From contig CALGHC010000880.1 of assembly GCA_937915965.1 (NCBI GenBank), positions 1 through 17,674 of the forward strand: DNA of 17,674 nucleotides, read 5' to 3'. A program made the translations under genes and the position numbers. Positions 1 to 6,477 of the stretch are shown here, one piece after another; position 1 is the stretch's first letter; every line of letters begins with the position of its first letter. Under the pieces are notes generated by a model, which worked only from the letters and a program-made list of their open reading frames with translations, did no database searches and was not told the origin of the DNA. Source of the stretch: an uncultured Myxococcales bacterium (GTDB lineage: Bacteria > Myxococcota_A > UBA9042).

Positions 1-66
1 GACCTTGAGCCGCGGCACCTCGGCGGGCGCCAGGTCGTGCGTGGCGTCGCAGCGGATGTCGCGCAT
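1..66 (-). CDS. 5' end of an unidentified protein, truncated by the window edge
   Basis: The minus strand opens with ATG at 66-64 and reads 22 codons without a stop to the window edge, giving MRDIRCDATHDLAPAEVPRL plus two more residues. A GGGAG Shine-Dalgarno sequence lies at 79-75, eight bases before the ATG, which supports a real translation start. The gene is divergent from the cyclase at 423. No signal peptide or membrane segment is visible in this short stretch, and no family can be named from it. It could be cytoplasmic; function unknown. Confidence 0.5.
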   Translation of the reverse strand, partial: MRDIRCDATHDLAPAEVPRLKV

Positions 67-187
67 TTGTTCTGCTCCCGGAGGGGCTGTTGGTGATGGG
101 TCCCCTCCTGAGAAGTCATCGGACGAAGCGGCGAAACCGGGACGCGAAAAGTTGGCCTTGCCGGGGCGAGGTGGTGCGTGCCGGCTC

Positions 188-239
188 CGACGACTTGGCT
201 GGCAACTCGCCCCCGACGACTTGGCTGGCACTTCGCCCC
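188..239. repeat. Two-copy 26-bp tandem repeat
   Basis: Positions 188-213 and 214-239 are adjacent direct copies of a 26-base unit beginning CGACGACTTGGCTGGCA, with two adjacent mismatches (bases 205-206 against 231-232). The copies abut without a spacer. They sit in the divergent intergenic region, where they could be paired binding sites for a regulator or simply a slippage duplication. Confidence 0.9.
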
Positions 240-412
240 CTCGCCCTCGCCTGCCCCCGCCTGCCGTACCGATTCGGGCTCGGCGGCTCGCAGCATGGTA
301 CAAGCCCTGGTCTATTGCGCCTGCCGCCGCCATGCTCACGCCCGCATTCCGATGGACGCGACCCTCGGTCTTGCCCGGCCCCGCAGATGTCACTGACCTT
401 CAGCGAAACCCA

Positions 413-418
413 AAGGAG
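413..418 (+). promoter_or_regulatory. Ribosome binding site that fixes the cyclase start
   Basis: AAGGAG at 413-418 lies four bases before the ATG at 423. This favours 423 over the in-frame ATG at 387, which has no purine-rich sequence at a suitable distance, and over more distant upstream starts, whose translation is low-complexity. Confidence 0.7.
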
Positions 419-422
419 CCAG

Positions 423-1199
423 ATGAGCCCGTCGACGGAGATCAGCGTGGTAGAAGTCGAAGCAGCGGCGCCTGCGACGATCTGCATGGGATGTTGGGAC
501 CAGATGAAGGTGCCGGTCCCGATCCGCGGGCCGTTCTCGGTGCCCTTCCGGGTCTTCGGGATCACCCAGAGCAAGATGAACCCCAACATCTGCACCATCT
601 GCGAGCGGGCATTTCGCCGGGTGAAGAAGGGCAGCCACTTTACCCAGGACGCGACCATCCTGTTCAGTGACATCCGGGGCTACACGCAACTGTCGGAGAC
701 CATCGACCCTGTCGAGCTTGCCCAGGTGGTCAGCGAGTTCCAGGACCAATGCGCGGCGAGCATCTGGGCCCGCAATGGCATCGTGAACAAGCAGATGGGC
801 GACGGCCTGATGGCCATCTTCAACTTCCCCATCAAGGCAACAGAGCACACGCAGCGAGCGGTCGAAGCCGGGCTCGATATCCAACGACGTTGCAAGACGA
901 GCCTGGCGCAGCTCAGCGATCGATTCGCCCTACCGCATGGCCGTCTGGGCGTCGGCGTCGGCATTCACACCGGCCCCGTTGAGATCGGCGAGTTCAGCAA
1001 GGTCCGTAGCGACTTCACTGCCATCGGCGGCGTCGTCAACATGGCCGCACGCCTGGAGGGCTGCGCCGGCGCCGGCGAGATCGTCCTCTCGCCACAGGCC
1101 GCCGAGCGCGTGCCGGAGCTGGTCGAGCGAGCGACAGAGCGCCAGGTCAACCTCAAAGGCATCGCCGATCCCGTGAACGCGGTCATTCTCGGGGGCTGA
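423..1199 (+). CDS. Class III adenylate/guanylate cyclase with N-terminal CxxC pairs
   Basis: This 258-residue protein is probably cytoplasmic and should make a cyclic nucleotide, most likely cAMP from ATP. The N-terminus carries two cysteine pairs, C21-x2-C24 and C57-x2-C60 (CMGC and CTIC), which could bind zinc or an iron-sulfur centre. The catalytic domain spans about residues 76-225. The two metal-binding aspartates are D83 (FSDIRGYT) and D127 (KQMGDGLMAIF), the purine-selecting pair is K123 and T199, and the transition-state residues N206 and R210 lie in VVNMAARLE. The Lys/Thr pair resembles class IIIb enzymes, so adenylate cyclase is favoured. The usual IGD is IGG here, but that Asp is not catalytic. 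No membrane segment or signal peptide is visible. The protein ends soon after the domain, so any output goes through a separate effector. It is on the same strand as eutBCL, with a 248-base gap before eutB, so co-transcription is possible but not shown. Confidence 0.9.
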   Translation: MSPSTEISVVEVEAAAPATICMGCWDQMKVPVPIRGPFSVPFRVFGITQSKMNPNICTICERAFRRVKKGSHFTQDATILFSDIRGYTQLSETIDPVELAQVVSEFQDQCAASIWARNGIVNKQMGDGLMAIFNFPIKATEHTQRAVEAGLDIQRRCKTSLAQLSDRFALPHGRLGVGVGIHTGPVEIGEFSKVRSDFTAIGGVVNMAARLEGCAGAGEIVLSPQAAERVPELVERATERQVNLKGIADPVNAVILGG

Positions 1200-1215
1200 G
1201 CTGTTTCGATCCAGG

Positions 1216-1258
1216 CGACTGAGCCAGACGACTGAGCCAGACGACTGAGCCAGACGAC
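1216..1258. repeat. 13-bp tandem repeat between the cyclase and eutB
   Basis: Three perfect adjacent copies of the 13-base unit CGACTGAGCCAGA occupy 1216-1228, 1229-1241 and 1242-1254, with four bases of a fourth copy to 1258. The array begins 16 bases after the cyclase stop and precedes eutB by about 190 bases. The remainder of the 248-base gap (1200-1447) shows no gene, hairpin with T-tract or clear promoter. The array may be a binding-site cluster or neutral slippage. Confidence 0.9.
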
Positions 1259-1447
1259 GCTTGAGACGAGACGAAAACACAACCGAGAATCGCCCGCCAT
1301 CCGCTATCCGCTGAAGGTCCCCGACGACGACGACAGCGCCGCGCGGTCACGTTGCCCTCGACCGCCACCGATGCCAGACTTGGCGCCGGCCGACGGCAGC
1401 TGGCGCGGCCCGCGCACTGACTCGAACGCCCCGGGTGACCACACCGC

Positions 1448-2824
1448 ATGGCCCTGTCGACCACCCTCTTCGGCGAGACCTTCACCTTCGAGTCGGTCAA
1501 GGAAGTCCTCGGCCGCGCTAGCGAACTCCGATCTGGTGACGTCCAGGCGGGGCTGGCGCCGCGTTCGATGCGCGAGATGGCGGCAGCGAAGTGGGTGCTC
1601 GCGGAGCTGCCGCTAGCGACCCTCTACGAGAATCCTTCGGTACCTTATGAAGATGACGAGGTCACCCGGGTCGCTGTTGATGACCTCGATCGGCGGGCCT
1701 ACCAGCGCGTCTGCGGCTGGACGGTCGCGGACTTGCGCGAATGGATCCTCGATGGCGACACCACTGGCGAGGAGATCGCCGCGATCAGCCCGGGCCTGAC
1801 CCCAGAGATGGCGGCAGCGGTCGCCAAGCTGATGAGCAACCTCGATCTGGTCGTCGCGGGCCGCAAGATCCGCGTCATCGTGCGCTGCAACAACACGCTG
1901 GGGCTTCCGGGCCGGATCTCCAGTCGCCTGCAGCCCAACCACCCGCGCGACTCGGTCGCCGGTGTGCTCGCGGCCGTCAAAGACGGCCTGAGCTTCGGCA
2001 ACGGCGACGCCGTTATCGGCGTAAACCCGGCGACCGGCTCGGTTCAATCGACTGCCGACATCCTCAAGGCGCTCAAAGACTTCATGCGGCGCTTCCGGGT
2101 TCCGACGCAGAACTGCGTGCTGTCGCATCTGACCGTGCAGATGAAGGCGATGGAGCGGGGCGCGCCGCTCGACCTGATGTTCCAGTCGATCGCCGGCAGC
2201 GAGGGCGCCAACAAGAACTTCGGCATCTCGGTCGCCCTGCTCGACGAGGCCTGGGACATGACCCTGCGGTTGGGCACGGCGCAGGGGCCGAACGTGATGT
2301 ATTTCGAGACTGGCCAGGGCACCGCCCTATCCGCCAACGCCCACCACGACACCGACCAGATGACGATGGAGGCGCGCTGCTACGCGCTGGCGCGGCGCTA
2401 CAAGCCATTCCTGCTCAATTCCGTCGTCGGCTTCATCGGTCCGGAGTACCTGCGTGACGGCAAGGAGATCACGCGCGCCGGCCTCGAGGATCACTTCATG
2501 GGCAAGCTCATGGGCATACCGATGGGCTGCGACGCCTGCTACACGAACCACGCCCGCGCCGACCAGAACGACCAGGAGAACCTGGAGCTGCTGCTGGCGA
2601 CGGCGGGCGTGAACTACCTGATGGGCATCCCGATGGGCGATGACATCATGCTGAACTACCAGACAACGAGCTTCCACAACAACGCGGCCGTACGTGAACT
2701 GCTGGGCCTGCGACCGGCACCCGAGTTTGAGCGCTGGATGGAAGAGCGCGGCCTGTGGCGCAACGGCAGATTGACGGCGCGAGCGGGCGACGCCAGTGTC
2801 TTTGCGGTCAACGAGGCAGAATAG
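1448..2824 (+). CDS. eutB: Ethanolamine ammonia-lyase large (catalytic) subunit EutB
   Basis: EutB is the TIM-barrel subunit of the adenosylcobalamin-dependent lyase that turns ethanolamine into acetaldehyde and ammonia; it works as a complex with EutC. The 458 residues match the family length (about 453 in E. coli) and align over the full sequence. The known substrate-contacting residues fall at the same numbers as in E. coli: R160 and Q162 (SRLQPN), N193 (GVNPATGS), E287 (VMYFETGQG) and D362 (MGCDACYTNHA). The enzyme is therefore expected to be active. The chosen ATG gives the expected MALSTTLFGE start and has GGGTGA nine bases upstream. eutC begins 88 bases after the stop and eutL follows, so the three genes probably form one operon. 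No B12 riboswitch was recognised upstream. Chaperone-like reactivase EutA is not encoded nearby. Confidence 0.98.
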   Translation: MALSTTLFGETFTFESVKEVLGRASELRSGDVQAGLAPRSMREMAAAKWVLAELPLATLYENPSVPYEDDEVTRVAVDDLDRRAYQRVCGWTVADLREWILDGDTTGEEIAAISPGLTPEMAAAVAKLMSNLDLVVAGRKIRVIVRCNNTLGLPGRISSRLQPNHPRDSVAGVLAAVKDGLSFGNGDAVIGVNPATGSVQSTADILKALKDFMRRFRVPTQNCVLSHLTVQMKAMERGAPLDLMFQSIAGSEGANKNFGISVALLDEAWDMTLRLGTAQGPNVMYFETGQGTALSANAHHDTDQMTMEARCYALARRYKPFLLNSVVGFIGPEYLRDGKEITRAGLEDHFMGKLMGIPMGCDACYTNHARADQNDQENLELLLATAGVNYLMGIPMGDDIMLNYQTTSFHNNAAVRELLGLRPAPEFERWMEERGLWRNGRLTARAGDASVFAVNEAE

Positions 2825-2912
2825 CCAGCGAGTGGCGGACGAGAAGCCGACGAGTGACGAGCGATACCGGAAGGCGACACTGGAAGGCGACTTGGGAACG
2901 AGGGACACGCAG

Positions 2913-3818
2913 ATGGACGCAAAGCAGCTCGAGGCCCTGGTCCGCGAGGTCCTGCGTTCGATGAACGCGGATGGCGCCGATCCGGCCTCCGGCGGCGCCG
3001 CTTCCAGCGGTGCCGCTTCCGCTGGTCGCCGGCCGCTTCCGCGAACCGACGGTCCTTCAACAGCCCCAGCCTACTGCAAGCCGCGTCAGGCGCGGCCGGT
3101 TCTACCATTCTCCGAGCCCGAGCTCGCCCGGATCAAGGCCGCCAGCCCCGCGCGCCTCGCCCAGGGCCGCGCCGGTACGCGCTACCCGACCGACCGCTAC
3201 ATCGGCCTGCGCGCCGAGCACGCGATCGCTCTCGACGCCGTCCACAGCGTCCTGCCCGCGGGCTTCGAGGACGAGTTGGGGTGCATCGCGCTAGACAGCG
3301 CCGCCACCGACCACGACGACTACCTGCTGTACCCCGATCACGGCCGTCGGCTTAGCGACGACAGCCGCAAGGTGCTCGAAGCCCAGGGCACGCGCGGCGC
3401 GGACGTACAGATCATCTGCGGCGACGGTCTCTCGGCCTGGGCCCTGATCGCCAACGGTCCCGAGCTGCTGCCAGCGTTGGTGCGCGAGCTCGGCGCGGCG
3501 GGATTCTCGGTCGGCAAGCCGCTGCTGGCGCGCCGAGCGCGAGTCGGCATCCAAGACGAGATCGGCGTGACACTGCAAGCAAAAGCGACGGTGATTCTGG
3601 TCGGTGAACGGCCTGGGCTGGGCACGGGCGACTCGCTGTCGATCTACACCGCGTTCGCGCCCAAGCTCGGCCAGGACAACGCCGAGAAGGACTGCATCTC
3701 GAATATCCGTCCCCTCGGCATCCCGACCGACGAGGCCGCCAAGGAGTGCGCCGACCTGCTCAAGCGCACCTTTGCGGCGGGCGGCGGCGGCGTGCACCTC
3801 ACCCGCAGCGGCACCTGA
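2913..3818 (+). CDS. eutC: Ethanolamine ammonia-lyase small subunit EutC
   Basis: EutC packs against EutB and helps hold adenosylcobalamin at the subunit interface. The 301-residue product carries the family's C-terminal signatures: CGDGLSAWA near residue 169, LVGERPGLGTGDSLSIYTAF at 229-248 and DCISNIRPLG at 260-269, and it ends near HLTR as EutC proteins do. The start at 2913 gives an amphipathic MDAKQLEALVREVLRSM helix like the E. coli N-terminus, which is known there to direct the enzyme into the microcompartment. AGGGA lies seven bases upstream. An in-frame extension back to 2796 would overlap eutB in another frame and lacks similarity. Residues 21-38 are an Ala/Gly/Ser linker between the targeting helix and the core. 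The 88-base gap after eutB holds two GGAAGGCGAC copies (2869-2878 and 2882-2891). Confidence 0.97.
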   Translation: MDAKQLEALVREVLRSMNADGADPASGGAASSGAASAGRRPLPRTDGPSTAPAYCKPRQARPVLPFSEPELARIKAASPARLAQGRAGTRYPTDRYIGLRAEHAIALDAVHSVLPAGFEDELGCIALDSAATDHDDYLLYPDHGRRLSDDSRKVLEAQGTRGADVQIICGDGLSAWALIANGPELLPALVRELGAAGFSVGKPLLARRARVGIQDEIGVTLQAKATVILVGERPGLGTGDSLSIYTAFAPKLGQDNAEKDCISNIRPLGIPTDEAAKECADLLKRTFAAGGGGVHLTRSGT

Positions 3819-3850
3819 ACAGGGTCGGGCTGCCCCCAATAGAGGTCGAC

Positions 3851-4567
3851 ATGAACCCGCTCGGACTGATCACCACGCCGGCTCCAGAGGGCCTGGTGGC
3901 GTTGCCGGCGAAGCTGCTCGCCTGCCACGAGATCGCATCTGTCGCTGAGGAGTTGGCCGCCGAGATGGGCCTGGATCCGCGCCGCCACCGCTCGGCGACG
4001 CTGGTGACCTGCGACCAGGACGACAGCCTCTACGTGGCGCTGGACCACGCGACCAAATTTGCCGAAGTCGACGTGGTCTTCGGCAAGAGCTTCTACGCGG
4101 GCGCGGCTCACAGCAGCGGGCCGTACAGCGGCGAGGTCCTGGGTATCATCGCCGGCGCCGACCCCGAGCATGTGCGCGAGGGGGTGTGGGCGCTGGCCGA
4201 CGGCCTTGAGACGATTCACTTTCACACCTTTGTCGGCGAGGGGCGGCCGGCGTTCTTTGCCCACGTCATCGGCGAGACCGGCCGCTACCTCGCGCCGCTC
4301 GCTGGCATCGAGGTCGGCGCGCCCATGGCGTATCTCATCGCACCACCTCTCGAAGCGGTCGTCGGCGTGGACGCCGCGCTAAAGGCCGCGAACGTGCGGC
4401 TCGCGACCTGGATGCCACCGCCAAGCGAGACCAACTTCGCGGGCGCATACCTCGTCGGCGATCTGGCCGACGTTGAGGCCGGCGCCCTCGCCTTCGTCGA
4501 GGCGATCCGCGAGATCGTGCGCTCGCCGCTGCAGGGCCTGCGCCGTCCGATGCGCGATCGGCGCTAG
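3851..4567 (+). CDS. eutL: Microcompartment shell protein EutL (trimeric, two BMC domains)
   Basis: EutL is the tandem-domain trimeric shell protein of the ethanolamine-utilisation microcompartment, whose central pore is thought to gate metabolites. The 238-residue product matches E. coli EutL (219 residues) end to end. The first domain includes KSFYAGAAH (79-87) and SGEVL (93-97); the second includes APMAYLIAPPLEA (157-169), ALKAANVRLATWMPPPSETN (176-195) and EIVRSPLQ (221-228). A basic tail of about ten residues (GLRRPMRDRR) extends beyond the usual end. The ATG lies 32 bases after eutC, with AGAGG five bases upstream. The B-C-L order is the same as in enterobacterial eut operons, but eutK and all other shell genes are missing here. 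EutL cannot form a shell alone, so other shell proteins should be encoded elsewhere in the genome if it still serves that role. Confidence 0.97.
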   Translation: MNPLGLITTPAPEGLVALPAKLLACHEIASVAEELAAEMGLDPRRHRSATLVTCDQDDSLYVALDHATKFAEVDVVFGKSFYAGAAHSSGPYSGEVLGIIAGADPEHVREGVWALADGLETIHFHTFVGEGRPAFFAHVIGETGRYLAPLAGIEVGAPMAYLIAPPLEAVVGVDAALKAANVRLATWMPPPSETNFAGAYLVGDLADVEAGALAFVEAIREIVRSPLQGLRRPMRDRR

Positions 4568-4626
4568 CGCGGGCCGCGCGGGCCATCCGGGCTGACGACG
4601 GATTCGAATGGACGGACTAGCGGACC

Positions 4627-4632
4627 AGGAGG
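4627..4632 (+). promoter_or_regulatory. Perfect AGGAGG without a normal start codon after it
   Basis: AGGAGG at 4627-4632 is the strongest Shine-Dalgarno match in the gap between eutL and the next gene. No ATG, GTG or TTG sits at a normal distance. An in-frame CTG lies at 4640 (seven bases away) and a TTG at 4649 (sixteen bases away). Either would add about 30 residues to the secreted protein assigned a start at 4736, giving an unusually long basic N-terminus before the signal peptide. It may be chance or mark an alternative start. Confidence 0.35.
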
Positions 4633-4735
4633 TACGATTCTGCCTCGTTTGCGAGTCTTGTCCCGCCCGCCCGCGCGCCCATGCGGCACCGCAGCGCCAC
4701 CGCACGACGGTGGGCACACCCGTCCGAGGCCCACG

Positions 4736-6466
4736 ATGATCCGTCGCGCCACCGCACCAGCAAGCGCCTTGGCGGCTTGCCTGCTGATCGCCCTGCCAGC
4801 CACCGCCGCGCCCACCATCCTCGCGCTTCAGGGGCACCTCGCCACCGCCAGCGGCGGACCCGTCAGCGACGGCAAGTACGGTCTGAGCGTCTCGCTCTAC
4901 GACGCAGCCGAGGCCGGCGCGACCCTCTTCAAGGAGAAGTTCGTTGGCGTGGCGGTCAGCGGCGGGATCTTCGCGGTCGAGCTCGGCGCCGACAACGTGC
5001 CACTCGACAGCGCGCTCTTCGTCGATGGCGGCTCGCGCTTCTTCGGCGTCTCGGTAGACGGCGAGCCGGAGCTGCCGATCGCGCCCCTGCGGGCGACCCC
5101 CTATTCGCTGCGGGCAGAATTCGCGGCCGCAGCCGCGACGCTGGCCTGCACCGGTTGTGTCGACGGAGCGATGATCGCAGCCAGCGCGATCGGCGCCGAC
5201 CACCTCGCGGTCAACGCGGTCGAGTCCAAACACGTTGCGTTCACCTTCGCCGGATCGGCCTCGAAGGCCGGTCCCGCCGACGAGGCCCTGCACGCCAAGA
5301 ACGCCGACAACGCCGCCGAGGCGGTCCACGCGACCAGCGCGGACAGCGCCGAGACCGCCAAGACAGCAGCCAGCGCGACGATCGCCGAATCCGCCAAGCA
5401 GGCCGATAAGGCCGGCTTCGCCACAACGGCCGAAGAGCTGCAGTGCAGCGGCTGCGTCACCCTCAACCACCTCGCCAAGAACGTCGCCGAGGGCTTCGTC
5501 GCGACCACAGGCGGCACCGTCAGCGGCGCTCTCGCCGTGCAGGGCGGCCTCGATCTGGGCGGCTCAACCCTCAGCGGCGCCAACCTCGCCGCGGTCGATG
5601 TGGCTCAGGCCGCGTGCACCGATGCCGAGGCCGGGCGCGTCGCCCTCGACACCGTCAGCAAGAGCCTGCACTTCTGCGACGGCGCCGTCTGGCAGCGGTT
5701 GATAGCCTGCGCGGGCGTGTGCAAGGCCGCCCAGATCGTACCGTGCGGCGACTCGATCACCACCGACTGTGGCGACCCGGGCGGCTGCAAGGGCAAGGGC
5801 ACGCTGTGCGAAGTGGGCCTGAAGTGCGGCGCGGACGGCTGCGTGACACCCGGCCAGACCAAGGAGTTCCCCGCGGCGAGCTGTGCCAGCTTGCTCGCGG
5901 TCGCCCCGGAGACCAAGGATGGCGCCTACTGGGTAGACCCCAACGGCGGCGACAGCGGCGACGCCTTCCAGGTGTACTGCGACATGACCAGCGACGGCGG
6001 CGGCTGGGCGATGGTCGTGACCATTGACGGCGACGACGAGGATCACTCCAACGTCGCGCAGGTCGGCTCGGTGCCCGTGCTGCCGTCGACGCCGCAGACC
6101 TCCAAGTTCGCGGACACCGTGATCAACGCGCTGATCGCAGAGAACCAGGAAGCCTCGATCCGCTTCATCTGCGACGGCACCAAGCATTTCTTCAAGGATT
6201 GCGAATTCCGCGCCACCAAGGGCCTGCCCGAGACCAACTCCTGCGTAGCGTCGTACAGCGACCCAGCTGCCTCGCAGTCGCAGAGTACGGCCGCATGCAA
6301 CGACGGCTCGGGCGCGCTGGGCTGCCACTGTTCGTGTGCGTCGCCCGCGTCGCATACCTACTGCTCGCACTGCGACAACGCGGATGGCGCCGGCAGCCAC
6401 AACCGCAAGGGCTGTGGCCACGACGCCACGGGCTACTCGAAGAAGGGCCAGGTCTGGGTGCGCTGA
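4736..6466 (+). CDS. Secreted stalk-like protein with C-terminal fibrinogen-like domain
   Basis: A 576-residue exported protein. Residues 1-25 form a Sec signal peptide (MIRR, hydrophobic core, PATAA before the likely cleavage site). Residues 26-125 match a beta-rich module common at the start of bacterial secreted proteins (SGGPVSDGKYGLSVSLYD, ending near APLRATPYSLRAE). Next come two similar CTGCV/CSGCV segments around a low-complexity Ala/Asp/Ser stretch (about 182-235) that looks like a helical or trimeric stalk, then a HFCDGAVWQRL motif, a short cysteine-rich piece, and from C383 a fibrinogen-like domain with YWVDPNGGDSG and VYCDMTSDGGGWAMVV. It ends SKKGQVWVR. The start at 4736 has GAGG six bases upstream. 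The lipoprotein at 6478 begins 11 bases after the stop, so the two are probably co-transcribed. A surface adhesin or glycan-binding role is inferred from the domain type only. Confidence 0.85.
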   Translation: MIRRATAPASALAACLLIALPATAAPTILALQGHLATASGGPVSDGKYGLSVSLYDAAEAGATLFKEKFVGVAVSGGIFAVELGADNVPLDSALFVDGGSRFFGVSVDGEPELPIAPLRATPYSLRAEFAAAAATLACTGCVDGAMIAASAIGADHLAVNAVESKHVAFTFAGSASKAGPADEALHAKNADNAAEAVHATSADSAETAKTAASATIAESAKQADKAGFATTAEELQCSGCVTLNHLAKNVAEGFVATTGGTVSGALAVQGGLDLGGSTLSGANLAAVDVAQAACTDAEAGRVALDTVSKSLHFCDGAVWQRLIACAGVCKAAQIVPCGDSITTDCGDPGGCKGKGTLCEVGLKCGADGCVTPGQTKEFPAASCASLLAVAPETKDGAYWVDPNGGDSGDAFQVYCDMTSDGGGWAMVVTIDGDDEDHSNVAQVGSVPVLPSTPQTSKFADTVINALIAENQEASIRFICDGTKHFFKDCEFRATKGLPETNSCVASYSDPAASQSQSTAACNDGSGALGCHCSCASPASHTYCSHCDNADGAGSHNRKGCGHDATGYSKKGQVWVR

Positions 6467-6477
6467 CGGGGGCTGAG

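Larger units (their letters stand above)
67..422. other. Divergent intergenic region
   Basis: This 356-base stretch separates the minus-strand start at 66 from the cyclase start at 423, so promoters for both genes should lie here. Several reading frames are open on both strands, but they are Arg/Pro/Ala-rich, lack recognisable domains and look like by-products of the high GC content. The only clear structure is a 26-bp tandem duplication at 188-239. No convincing -35/-10 pair was found. Part of a sigma-54-like -24 element (TGGCAC at 226-231) is present, but the matching -12 element is not. Confidence 0.55.

Noticed and set aside
226..241. Possible sigma-54 promoter beginning TGGCAC
   Set aside because: The -24 half is present but no TTGC-like -12 element occurs at the required spacing, and the sequence is part of the 26-bp duplication.
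2796..2912. Upstream extension of EutC into eutB
   Set aside because: The extension has no EutC similarity, overlaps eutB, and the start at 2913 has a good ribosome site and gives the family's N-terminal helix.
4568..4590. GC-rich stretch after eutL as a terminator
   Set aside because: It is mostly a direct repeat (GCGCGGGCC twice), not an inverted one, and no T-tract follows.
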